Source: Verrucomicrobiaceae bacterium
GTDB lineage: Bacteria > Verrucomicrobiota > Verrucomicrobiia > Verrucomicrobiales > Akkermansiaceae
Direction: 5' to 3'
Length of the DNA stretch: 64,000 nt
Assembly (NCBI GenBank): GCA_027485995.1
Contig: JAIXPW010000258.1
Coordinates: forward strand, 1 to 64,000
The position numbers and the translations under genes are program-made. This document shows positions 34,840 to 42,985 of the stretch, in pieces; positions within the stretch are counted from its first letter, which is position 1; the number at the start of each line of letters is the position of its first letter. Below the pieces are notes generated by a model. It was not told where the DNA came from. It did not search any database and saw only the letters and a program-made list of their open reading frames with translations.

Positions 34840-35334
34840 ATGCTTCACATCGTCTGCGGTCCTCCCGCCGCGGGTAAAACCACCCATGCCCGCAATCTTG
34901 CCGCGCGCCTCGGGGCGGTGCTGCTGGACAGCGACATGGTCGCGGAAAAACTGGTCCGGGCTGGCTTGATCCTCGCCGGACTGGATCCGAACGACCGTGA
35001 TTCGCCCGTTTACAAGGCAGCCTATCGGGACACCGTTTACGAAACCCTCTTCGATCTGGCGGCGGTCAATTTGCCCAATGTCCCGGTCGTGATTGCAGGC
35101 CCCTTCACCCGTGAATGCGGTCAGCACGATTGGCCGGAGATTCTCGAACGGCGGCTCGGGGCAAAACCGGAGATCCACTTCGTCTGGTGCCCGCCGGACC
35201 TGCGCCGGCAACGGATGATCGCCCGGGGCGAGGAGCGCGACCTTCCCAAGATCGCTGCCTGGGAAGACTACGTCACTCTATGCCGCGAGGAGCCACCGGT
35301 GTTTCCCCACCATCTTGTAGTCGGCGGCAGCTGA
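34840..35334 (+). CDS. small P-loop kinase-like protein (AAA_33 type)
   Basis: A 164-residue protein starting MLHIVCGPPAAGKTTHARNL, a Walker A motif at 7-14. A DSD motif near 31 and WCPPDLRRQRM, RGEERDLPK motifs match the lid region of small kinases of the zeta-toxin/AAA_33/gluconate-kinase-like group. The phosphate acceptor is unknown. The start follows directly on the 7-bp array. Confidence 0.78.
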   Translation: MLHIVCGPPAAGKTTHARNLAARLGAVLLDSDMVAEKLVRAGLILAGLDPNDRDSPVYKAAYRDTVYETLFDLAAVNLPNVPVVIAGPFTRECGQHDWPEILERRLGAKPEIHFVWCPPDLRRQRMIARGEERDLPKIAAWEDYVTLCREEPPVFPHHLVVGGS

Positions 35335-35408
35335 GCCAGGCAGACGATCTACACCGCGACCATTCATCGGCAGGAACCGTCACCGAGGGTTACCTTCCAG
35401 CGTGAGTC

Positions 35409-36662
35409 TCAATCCAGACCGTCGCGCGCGCCCCAGAATTCCTTCATTTTCTGTTCCATGACTGCTTCGATGTAGGCCCTTGCCATCGCTTGCTCGATCA
35501 CGGCCTTGGCCGTTTCGCCGGTCTTGTTGGTCGCCTTGAGTTCGGGGTCACCGGCATGGCCGAAGATTTCCCACATCAGGCGCTTCTTTGATTCCTCTAT
35601 TTCGGAAAGCGACTTCCCAAGTTCGTCACGCACCTGAGCCCGGATCGCTGGTTCGGCGAGGTAAAGCTCGAAGGCGGCCTCATCCGCCTCCTTGTTTCCG
35701 TCCTTCTCCGTCCATTGTTTCCTTAGGGAATCCTTCGTCGCGCCGAGAATCTTTTTCCAGGTATCGCCCGTCGCCAGCGAGTTCCCAACTTCGGCGGTGT
35801 AGGGCCTCGCGAACCCTCGCAAGGCCGGCCGCTGCTCCTTCAGAACGGACTCCAGTTTCTCCAGGTCGGCATCTCCGGTCTCCACTGCATCCACCAATGT
35901 CTGGAAAAGCTTCAACCGTGCGGCTCTGGAGTAGGCGCCGGCATCGGCTTGTTTCGCTCCTTCCGTGCTCCATCCGTGGGAAATCCCGGTGATCGCGTCC
36001 CTGCCGGGATTGATCTTGAACTGGCGGAGTTCCAGCACCCGAACTTCTCCGTCGTCGGACGTGATGGACTGCCGACTCATCAGGCCGGTCTCGCGACTGA
36101 TCGTCAGAAGTCCCCACTTGGCGGTTTCGAAGGTAACCGTCTTGTCGTCGAACGCCTTCACCGAGGCATTCTGGACTTCAGATTTCCATGACGGTTCGTT
36201 CCTCGACCGGATTCCGAGACTTGGCTGAATCCCGTTCTTGGTCATCCAGATGGAGGCCAGCAATTGCAGTTCGAACCGCAGGTCATCCTTATCCTGGTTC
36301 GTCACGGATTTCAACAATTCCCGCAGGCTGTTCACCTCGGTCATCACCCCCTTGACACAGACGATGCCTTGGCCTGAAGCGAGGTACATCTCATCGACCG
36401 GAGTATTCCAAAGCTTCGCCTCCATCGCGTGCCCATCCTTGGAAGCCGTCATGTGGAGCGCGGAAAGCCCGGATCCCTCGTCCAACCCAAGGGTGACGTC
36501 CAGGCTCTTTCCCGGACCTTCCGAATGGTAAACGGCCGTAAAACCGAGATGTCCGGCGTAAGTGGAGGAAAGCTCCTCCACCCATTGTTCCGGAGTGACC
36601 GGAGCCGCCAATCCATGTGCAGTCAGCAAGCAAAGGACCAACAAAGATTTCAGGGATGTCAT
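35409..36662 (-). CDS. secreted protein of unknown function
   Basis: A 417-residue protein with a signal peptide (about 1-19, cut near GLA-AP). The first half is beta-rich and loosely recalls the LolA-like fold of lipoprotein carriers (FTAVYHSEG..., LTISRETGLMSRQSI). The second half is helical and charged. No catalytic motif is visible. It is the last gene before the rplQ terminator region and is read in the same direction; a terminator lies between them, so it is probably its own unit. Confidence 0.7.
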   Translation of the reverse strand: MTSLKSLLVLCLLTAHGLAAPVTPEQWVEELSSTYAGHLGFTAVYHSEGPGKSLDVTLGLDEGSGLSALHMTASKDGHAMEAKLWNTPVDEMYLASGQGIVCVKGVMTEVNSLRELLKSVTNQDKDDLRFELQLLASIWMTKNGIQPSLGIRSRNEPSWKSEVQNASVKAFDDKTVTFETAKWGLLTISRETGLMSRQSITSDDGEVRVLELRQFKINPGRDAITGISHGWSTEGAKQADAGAYSRAARLKLFQTLVDAVETGDADLEKLESVLKEQRPALRGFARPYTAEVGNSLATGDTWKKILGATKDSLRKQWTEKDGNKEADEAAFELYLAEPAIRAQVRDELGKSLSEIEESKKRLMWEIFGHAGDPELKATNKTGETAKAVIEQAMARAYIEAVMEQKMKEFWGARDGLD

Positions 36663-36702
36663 TGATTGAAGTTCTTAAGTTCGAGACCCCTCAATCACAA
36701 CG

Positions 36703-36738
36703 AAAAAGCCGGCCGTGCACGAGGCACGGACGGCTTTT
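36703..36738 (-). terminator. rho-independent terminator of the rpoA-rplQ unit
   Basis: Read on the minus strand, a stem AAAAGCCGTCCGTGC pairs with GCACGGCCGGCTTTTT around a 5-base loop and ends in five T residues. It lies 24 bp after the rplQ stop codon. On the plus strand the sequence also ends in TTTT, so it may work in both directions. Confidence 0.88.
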
Positions 36739-36762
36739 GAATCCTTGAATCAGGCCTGAACC

Positions 36763-37176
36763 TTACTCGGCAGCAGCTTCCGCAGCGACCGGTTCGGCAG
36801 CGGCTTCAGTGGCGGCGACCGCAGCGTCAACCCACTCGATGTAGGCCATCGGGGCGGCGTCGCTGGTGCGGACTCCGAGCTTGGTGATCCGGCAGTAACC
36901 ACCCTGGCGGGCGGCGGAGGCTGGAGCCACTTCTTCGAACAGCTTCTTGACCGTGTCCTTCTGGCGAAGGAACGCGACGGCGAGGCGGCGGGCGTGAAGA
37001 TCGCCGCGCTTGCCGAGGGTGATCAGCTTTTCAGCCACCGGACGGAGGGCCTTCGCCTTGCCGAGGGTGGTCTTGATGCGGCCGTGCTCGATCAGGCTGC
37101 ACGCGAGGTTCGCGAGGAGGGCGCGACGGTGCGAGGCCGTGCGCTTGAGCTTGGTGGTGTTGCGTCGATGTCTCAT
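36763..37176 (-). CDS. rplQ: ribosomal protein bL17
   Basis: A 137-residue protein. The first 112 residues are typical bL17 ([34 protein letters not shown]-like [15 protein letters not shown]). A C-terminal tail of about 20 residues rich in Ala and Glu extends beyond the usual end. It is part of the large subunit near the peptide exit tunnel. It follows rpoA by 25 bp as in most bacteria and ends at a strong terminator. Confidence 0.97.
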   Translation of the reverse strand: MRHRRNTTKLKRTASHRRALLANLACSLIEHGRIKTTLGKAKALRPVAEKLITLGKRGDLHARRLAVAFLRQKDTVKKLFEEVAPASAARQGGYCRITKLGVRTSDAAPMAYIEWVDAAVAATEAAAEPVAAEAAAE

Positions 37177-37201
37177 CGGGTGCTTCCTTTTCTATTTAAA
37201 A

Positions 37202-38284
37202 TCAGTCGTCGAGGTTCTGGGCGATCAAATCGGCAAGACCGACCGGTGCCTCTTCCTCCACACCGAGGCGTGGGGCGCGAGAGCCGGCGGACGGGCCGGT
37301 GAGGAGGGATGGGTCGAAGGACATGCCGAGCCCGAGGCCGAGTTCGACGAGCTTGTCCTTGATTTCGTTGAGCGACTTCTTGCCGAAGTTGCGATACTTG
37401 AGCATTTCCGCCTCGGTCTTCATGGCCAGCTGGCCGACGGAGGTGATGTTGGCGTTGTTCAAGCAGTTGGCGGCACGGACCGAGAGTTCGATCTCGTTGA
37501 CGCTCATGTTGAGAAGCTTCTTCAGCGCGGCGTTTTCCTCGCTGGACTCCATCGGAGCCTCTTCGAAGTCGACGGCGTTCTCGTCATAGTTGACGAAGAC
37601 GTCGAGGTGGTGGCGAAGGATGGCGGAGGCCTGGAGCAGGGCGTCCTGCGGGGTGAGGCGGCCGTCGGTCCAGATGTCGAGCACCAGCTTGTCGTAGTCG
37701 GTCATCTGACCCACGCGAGTGGTGTCGACGGCATACTTGACGCGGGTGACAGGCGAGAAGATCGAGTCGATGGCGATGACGCCGATCGGCTGGTCCTTGC
37801 GCTTGTTTTCGTCGCCGGTGGAGAAACCACGGCCAACGCGGACTTCGAATTCGCAGTCAAACTTCACCTTCTTGTCGAGGTGGCAGATGACCTGGTCCTT
37901 GTTGACGACCTCGAAGACGCCGTCTTCCTGGATGTCACCGGCGGTGACGACGCCTTCCTTCTCGACCTTGATCGAGAGGATGCGGGAATCCTTGTCGTGG
38001 TGGATGAATTTGACCTTCTTGAGGTTCAGGATGATGTCGGTGACATCTTCCACAACACCCGGGAGGCTGGAGAACTCGTGCTGCACGCCCGCGATGCGGA
38101 CGGAGGTGATCGATGCGCCTTCCAGTGAGGAAAGAAGCACGCGGCGGAGCGAGTTGCCGAGGGTGTGCCCGTAGCCGCGCTCGAAAGGCTCGGCGCTGAA
38201 CTGGGCGTAGGTGTCGGAGGCGGTATCCTCGTTGCGAACGAGGCGGTTGGGGATCTCGAAACGAGACAGTTTGACGGCTGACAT
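37202..38284 (-). CDS. rpoA: RNA polymerase alpha subunit
   Basis: A 360-residue subunit. The N-terminal dimerisation domain shows RGYGHTLGNSLRRVLLSSLEGA, and the C-terminal domain (about 265-330) shows SVRAANCLNNANITSVGQL and KYRNFGKKSLNEIKDKL. A 30-residue tail (LLTGPSAGSRAPRLGVEEEA...) follows. I chose the ATG at 38284 because MSAVKLSRFEIPNRLV matches the family start. Upstream of it there is no rpsM-rpsK-rpsD; instead a divergent AP2-like small gene and a photolyase gene follow, so rpoA-rplQ has been separated from the ribosomal protein operon. Confidence 0.97.
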   Translation of the reverse strand: MSAVKLSRFEIPNRLVRNEDTASDTYAQFSAEPFERGYGHTLGNSLRRVLLSSLEGASITSVRIAGVQHEFSSLPGVVEDVTDIILNLKKVKFIHHDKDSRILSIKVEKEGVVTAGDIQEDGVFEVVNKDQVICHLDKKVKFDCEFEVRVGRGFSTGDENKRKDQPIGVIAIDSIFSPVTRVKYAVDTTRVGQMTDYDKLVLDIWTDGRLTPQDALLQASAILRHHLDVFVNYDENAVDFEEAPMESSEENAALKKLLNMSVNEIELSVRAANCLNNANITSVGQLAMKTEAEMLKYRNFGKKSLNEIKDKLVELGLGLGMSFDPSLLTGPSAGSRAPRLGVEEEAPVGLADLIAQNLDD

Positions 38285-38535
38285 GATGCGGTTTGGTTGC
38301 CGGGTTGCCCCCTGGCGAGCACGGCTGGCTCGGATGAACCAGTCTAGGGGACCGACGGCGGTTGCTAAGGCTCGCGCGGGCGGCGAATAAACGGGATGGT
38401 CCCGGGCTTGCAAAGGCTTTTTTTGCCGGATTGAGCGGTTCTTTTACGTGAAAGCCCCCAGATTTCCTAAAAAGGGATGGCGTTCTGACAAAATGAGAGC
38501 CATGTTAGGGAGTGAAAACTCTCGCCCCCTTTACG

Positions 38536-38796
38536 ATGAGGTCCAAGCGCAACCTAACCCGATTCACCTACGAACACACAGCTTTCCAAGGATGGCGGTT
38601 GTGTCTCAGCCGTGGCGGCACCACGTTTACGAAGTATTTTTCCGACAAGCACTACGGTGGCGGAAAAAAGTCCCTCGAAGCGGCGGAAACCGCGCTCAAT
38701 GACCTGAAAACCCTGCTCGATGCCTCGAAGCGCGTGCAGGGCAAGTTGAGCCCGACCTCCATCCGCAAGGCGGAAAAGCTGCTGCTGGAACGCTGA
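38536..38796 (+). CDS. small AP2-like DNA-binding protein (predicted)
   Basis: An 86-residue basic protein starting MRSKRNLTRFTYEHTAFQGW. The part GWRLCLSRGGTTFTKYFSD followed by YGGGKKSLEAAETALNDL has the pattern of the bacterial AP2 (integrase-type) domain: three beta-strands with W and R contacts, then a helix. Such domains bind DNA, alone or within homing endonucleases and integrases. A GTG at 38512 gives 8 more residues and is possible. It lies 50 bp upstream of the photolyase and divergent from rpoA. Confidence 0.6.
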   Translation: MRSKRNLTRFTYEHTAFQGWRLCLSRGGTTFTKYFSDKHYGGGKKSLEAAETALNDLKTLLDASKRVQGKLSPTSIRKAEKLLLER

Positions 38797-38846
38797 CCTG
38801 CTGGATCGGCATTGCACACCGTGGAAATCGGGCTTTGCTCGGCGGC

Positions 38847-40265
38847 ATGCCGTCCGAACACTTCCCGGTCATCCATTGGTTTCGTCGCGACCTGAGAATC
38901 GCTGACAACCTCGCGCTGCATGCTGCGGCGGAAACCGGTTCCCCGGTGATTCCGGCCTATGTGGTGAGCTCTTGGAAAAGCTCCCACCAGTGGACGGGGC
39001 CGAAGCGGCAGCATTTTCTCTGCGGCTGCCTGGCTTCACTGGCTGCAAACCTGACCACGATCGATGGCAGGCTCGTCATCCGCCAGGGCGACGCGGTTCA
39101 TGAACTCCGCCAGCTCCTCGTGGAGACCAAGGCCAAGGCCCTGTATTTCAATACCGATCCCGATCCGTTTGGAAAAGCGCTCGAGAAGAAGATCCAGGAA
39201 CTGTGCGCGGCGATGGGAGTCGCCTGCCATGCATTCGCAGACTCCACGATGCACGGACCCGAGGAGATCCTCAATCTGAGCGGTCTTCCCTACCGGGTCT
39301 ACACCCCGTATTCCAAGAACTGGCTGTCGAAGCCGAAAGCGACGCCCGTTTCAAAACCAGCCCCGCTTCGCACACCCGACGGCATCAAGTCCCTGCCGCT
39401 GCCCACCGTCGAAACCTGGGGACTCGAAACTCCGGTCGGCGAGTTCGTGGAGCCCGGCGAACGCGCCGCTCGCGAGCGACTGAAAACCGCGGTCGAAACC
39501 AAGATCGGCCACTACGGGAAACTCCGCGATCTTCCTGCCGAGGAAGCCACCTCACATCTCGGGCAGGACCTGCGATTCGGCCTGCTCTCGATCCGGACCA
39601 TTTATGCGAAATGCGTGTCCGCCATGGCCACCGCTTCCATCTCGGAACGTGGCGGAATCGAAATTTTCATCAAGGAGCTCGCCTGGCGGGAATTCTACTT
39701 CGCCATCCTCCACCATTTCCCGAACGTTCTTGAAGAGGAGTTCAACGCCGATTGGCGCGGACTGCCTTGGGACGAACCGGATTGGAAATACGAAGCCTGG
39801 CAGCAGGGACGCACCGGCTTTCCCATCGTCGATGCCGGCATGCGCCAACTCCTCAGCACCGGCTTCATGCACAACCGCGTCCGCATGATCACCGCCATGT
39901 TCCTGACCAAGGACCTGCACATCGACTGGCGGCACGGCGAATCGCATTTCATGCAGCATCTGATCGATGGCGAGATCGCCTCAAACAATGGTGGCTGGCA
40001 ATGGTCGGCAGGCACAGGTGCCGACGCCGCTCCTTATTTCCGCATTCAGAATCCGTGGTCGCAAAGCGTGCGCTACGATCCCCAAGGCACCTACATCAAG
40101 CGCTGGGTCCCGGAGCTCCGCGACGTTCCGGCTGCTCGACTCATGGAGCCACCGAAAGATGGACGTCCGCTCGCTCCCGGATATCCGTTGCCGATCGTCG
40201 ATCACGGCACCGAACGCGGGAAAACCCTCTCGATTTTCAAAATGCACCGCGAGCAGAGCTCGTGA
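38847..40265 (+). CDS. phr: deoxyribodipyrimidine photolyase (class I)
   Basis: A 472-residue light-driven repair enzyme. The N-terminal antenna domain starts VIHWFRRDLRIADNLAL. The FAD domain shows ELAWREFYFAILHHFP, GRTGFPIVDAGMRQLLSTGFMHNRVRM and WQWSAGTGADAAPYFRIQNP, including the conserved Asn/Trp region contacting FAD and lesion. These mark a class I CPD photolyase rather than a cryptochrome. The ATG at 38847 (MPSEHFPVIHW) is chosen over one four codons upstream. It is likely adaptive in a pigmented, light-exposed organism. Confidence 0.94.
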   Translation: MPSEHFPVIHWFRRDLRIADNLALHAAAETGSPVIPAYVVSSWKSSHQWTGPKRQHFLCGCLASLAANLTTIDGRLVIRQGDAVHELRQLLVETKAKALYFNTDPDPFGKALEKKIQELCAAMGVACHAFADSTMHGPEEILNLSGLPYRVYTPYSKNWLSKPKATPVSKPAPLRTPDGIKSLPLPTVETWGLETPVGEFVEPGERAARERLKTAVETKIGHYGKLRDLPAEEATSHLGQDLRFGLLSIRTIYAKCVSAMATASISERGGIEIFIKELAWREFYFAILHHFPNVLEEEFNADWRGLPWDEPDWKYEAWQQGRTGFPIVDAGMRQLLSTGFMHNRVRMITAMFLTKDLHIDWRHGESHFMQHLIDGEIASNNGGWQWSAGTGADAAPYFRIQNPWSQSVRYDPQGTYIKRWVPELRDVPAARLMEPPKDGRPLAPGYPLPIVDHGTERGKTLSIFKMHREQSS

Positions 40266-40284
40266 GTGCCTCCTGAAAAGAGCC

Positions 40285-41271
40285 CTACTTCATCAGCCGA
40301 GCCGCGATCTCCTTCAACTCTTCGACTGGAATCGCGAAGCTCTGTGCACGATCCGCACGGGCGATGTTCATGCCGATGCAAAGGCCTTCGAGGTTGAGCA
40401 GCGGTCCACCGGTCGACTCCTTGTTTCCAAGGACATCATGCTGGATCACCCGGGGAAAGCCGGTGCGTCGGCTGGAATAGTCACCGCTCATCTGATCGTT
40501 GCGCGACTTCTGGGCAAACAGCTCTCCTTTCGCGGCGAGGCGGACATCGACCGTGTCCTCCTTACCCGCTCGCTTGTAGGTGACCTTGACCGTCGAACCG
40601 GCCTTCTTGTCCTTCATGAGGGCGGCCATTTCCTCGATCTTGGACACGTTCTTGCCATCGATCATCACGATCACATCGCCCTTCTGGAGACCGGCCTCCT
40701 GGGCACCGCTCTTCTCGTTGACCTCTTCGATCTCAAGCGCCTTCGTTTTGCTCTTCAACACCACGCCGAGCGCCGCACCACCGTGGGCCGGGATCTCGCG
40801 GGGCTTGGCACTGATGATGCCGGGAAGGGCACGACGGCGTGAACCGCTGGTCGCCCCGTTCGCCACCACCCAGGTGCCTTGAGGAATATCGGAAGACGAG
40901 GCGTATTGGATCGGCTGGAGTCCCTGGGCCTCGATCTTGAGCAGGGCCACGTCCCAGGCCGCATCTGTCGCCACCACCTTGGCGTTGTCGAATTTCGCCT
41001 CGTCCACGGTCACGGAGATCGCGCTGATCTTTGCGATCTCGCTGGCCTTCGTCAGGATGTAGCCATCCGCAGAAATAACGACCCCGTAGGCCAGCTCCTT
41101 GCGTCCGTCGCGGATCACCGCGCTGGATTTCTGAAGCACGGCCCGCTGCTCTTCGAAGACCGCGACGACCGTTTCGCCGTTCTTGCGGAGTTCGCTTTCG
41201 AGACTCTGGACACCCTGCACGGACTGGGAAAGACCGAGCACCAGGAGGATGGGGAAAAATTTAGCGTTCAC
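40285..41271 (-). CDS. catalytically dead HtrA paralogue with PDZ inserted in the protease fold
   Basis: A 328-residue exported protein (signal about 1-20), GTG start. The trypsin-type barrel is recognisable (VVISADGYILT near 64-74; D107 in AAWDVALLKI; TGGPLLNLEG near 287). The catalytic His position is occupied by S77 and the catalytic Ser by T287 (STGGP instead of NSGGP). A PDZ domain (about 167-247, GVVL...GAQEAGLQKGDVIVMIDG) sits between the two halves of the protease domain rather than after it. It starts inside the last codons of the active protease gene (11 bp overlap), so the two are made together. Probable role: regulator or substrate-binding partner. Confidence 0.8.
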   Translation of the reverse strand: MNAKFFPILLVLGLSQSVQGVQSLESELRKNGETVVAVFEEQRAVLQKSSAVIRDGRKELAYGVVISADGYILTKASEIAKISAISVTVDEAKFDNAKVVATDAAWDVALLKIEAQGLQPIQYASSSDIPQGTWVVANGATSGSRRRALPGIISAKPREIPAHGGAALGVVLKSKTKALEIEEVNEKSGAQEAGLQKGDVIVMIDGKNVSKIEEMAALMKDKKAGSTVKVTYKRAGKEDTVDVRLAAKGELFAQKSRNDQMSGDYSSRRTGFPRVIQHDVLGNKESTGGPLLNLEGLCIGMNIARADRAQSFAIPVEELKEIAARLMK

Positions 41272-42241
41272 CGAGTTTCATTTCGAGGGTTTCAGCCTTG
41301 CCGCCTTTGAGCAGATCGAGAGCCATCTTGTCGCCAGGAGACATTTCCTTGATCATTTCCTGAAGCTCCTCGCGGGTGGCCAGCGGCTTTCCGTTCAGCT
41401 TGAGGATCACATCGCCTTCCTTGAAGCCGGCTTTCTCCGCCGGACTCTCGCGACCGACCTTCGTGACCTTGAGACCACCTTCCGGACGCGCTTCGGTGGC
41501 GAGCCCGAAGAAGCCCTTGCCCTTTTCCGGCTTCTTCGCAAAAGGACCTTCGCCGACGAATTCGCCGCGCGTCATTTCTTCCCAATGCGCGATGAACTCC
41601 CTCATCGGCACGTGCATGTTCTGGGAAAGCACTTCGCCGACCCGTGAATGGATGCCGATCAAGCGCCCCTCCAGATCAAACAACGGTCCGCCGGAATCGC
41701 CACCGATCAGCGTGCAATCGGACTGGATCGTGGAGTCTGCCGTCCGCACCAGCCGACCGAGCCTGACCACCGAGCCGCGGTCCTTGTCAAAGCCACCCGA
41801 ATGCCCGAGCGAAAAGACCCAGTCGCCGAGCTTCGTCGTGTCCTCGCGATCCATGCTCACAAACGGATAGGTGCCCTTCTCCAGGATCCTCACCATCGCG
41901 CAGTCGGTCGTGGAAACGAGTCCCATCGACTCTGCTTTCAACTTCTTGCCATCCTCCATGATCACGGTCAGCTCCTTGCCCACACCTGTGGCAACGTGCG
42001 CGGCGGTGAGCACCAGACCTTCCGGAGAGACGATCACTCCGCTGCCGCTGCCTTCTCCCAAATCAATGCAGACCGTTGCCTCACGCGCCTTGGGCAGGAC
42101 CGTCGCCAGCGCCTTTTGAATCACGTCGAGATCCTTGCGGCTGTCTGGAGCCTTCTTGTCATTGATGTAAGGACGATCAGGAGCGGCCATGGCCATGACC
42201 GGAGCCAGGGCCAGGAGGAGGAATGGGAAACGTCTCGTCAT
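41261..42241 (-). CDS. HtrA/DegP-type serine protease with one PDZ domain
   Basis: A 326-residue exported protease (signal about 1-19). The catalytic triad is complete: H82 in LTAAHVA, D113 in TTDCAMV and S183 in GGDSGGPL. One C-terminal PDZ domain (about 235-326, GLKVTKVGRESPAEKAGFKEGDVILKLNGKP) follows the protease domain in the usual order. It probably degrades or handles misfolded envelope proteins. It is the first gene of a two-gene unit with its inactive paralogue, which overlaps it by 11 bp. Confidence 0.9.
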   Translation of the reverse strand: MTRRFPFLLLALAPVMAMAAPDRPYINDKKAPDSRKDLDVIQKALATVLPKAREATVCIDLGEGSGSGVIVSPEGLVLTAAHVATGVGKELTVIMEDGKKLKAESMGLVSTTDCAMVRILEKGTYPFVSMDREDTTKLGDWVFSLGHSGGFDKDRGSVVRLGRLVRTADSTIQSDCTLIGGDSGGPLFDLEGRLIGIHSRVGEVLSQNMHVPMREFIAHWEEMTRGEFVGEGPFAKKPEKGKGFFGLATEARPEGGLKVTKVGRESPAEKAGFKEGDVILKLNGKPLATREELQEMIKEMSPGDKMALDLLKGGKAETLEMKLGER

Positions 42242-42344
42242 CTCGGGGTGGAATGGTGGACCTTAACCTGCCGAATCGAATCCCGCAACCCTGCGGATGA
42301 CCCACATTCAGAGTAGGGACTACGCTGGTAAGCGCAGCAGTTCT

Positions 42345-42947
42345 TCAAACTCGCCTGCGAAAGATCGCCGTCCACTCACGACCCACCCTTCCCGGGTAGC
42401 CAGTCTCCGGCACCCAGTCCTCGACCAGATCGAACCAAGGCTCCAGCAGCCCGATGATTTCCTCCCGCGTCGACTCGAATGGCGGCCCCTGCCCTTCCTC
42501 GCCCGGATCATTCGGCGTCAGGAAAAAGACTCCGCACAGCCAGCCACCGGGCCGCACCAGCGCCCCTGCCGCCTCGGCGTAGCGCGGGCGGTCGCTGGGA
42601 TGGATCGCGCAAAAACACGTGTGCTCCCACCATCCGCCGTAACCCTCCTCAGGCCACCACCTCCGATCAAACAGATCCGCCAGCCGATAGGATTCCGCGC
42701 CGATCTTTTCAAAGCGCTCCGCTCCCTCGACCGCCGCTGCCGAAAGGTCCAGCCCCACGACCTCGACACCGCTCCCCGCGATTTCCCGCACATCGTGGCC
42801 GAAGCCGCAGCCCGGCACCAGCACCGGTCCCCCGCCCCAGGCGGATTCAGCTTCCCAGCGCGCCATCAATTCTGTCAACGGCGGCGCGGCCGTTCCCTTT
42901 TCCCATGGCGTATCACCCTGCCGGTAGCGCGTTTCCCAGTCGGTCAT
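42345..42947 (-). CDS. thiopurine-methyltransferase-like SAM methyltransferase
   Basis: A 200-residue class I methyltransferase. It starts MTDWETRYRQGDTPWEKG, the usual opening of the TPMT family, followed by the SAM-binding LVPGCGFGHDVREIA and VVGLDLSAAAV. Family members methylate thiols, iodide, selenium or tellurium compounds; the substrate here is unknown. An ATG two codons upstream (42953) is an alternative. It lies 38 bp downstream of the TPM-like pair on the same strand. Confidence 0.88.
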   Translation of the reverse strand: MTDWETRYRQGDTPWEKGTAAPPLTELMARWEAESAWGGGPVLVPGCGFGHDVREIAGSGVEVVGLDLSAAAVEGAERFEKIGAESYRLADLFDRRWWPEEGYGGWWEHTCFCAIHPSDRPRYAEAAGALVRPGGWLCGVFFLTPNDPGEEGQGPPFESTREEIIGLLEPWFDLVEDWVPETGYPGRVGREWTAIFRRRV

Positions 42948-42985
42948 GCCCATCTCTCGCCGCGACCGGTCAACGCGTCAACCCC

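Noticed and set aside
38401..38435. Terminator near the rpoA start (T7 run after a GC-rich stretch)
   Set aside because: No convincing stem precedes the T-run on either strand, and it lies upstream of both divergent genes.
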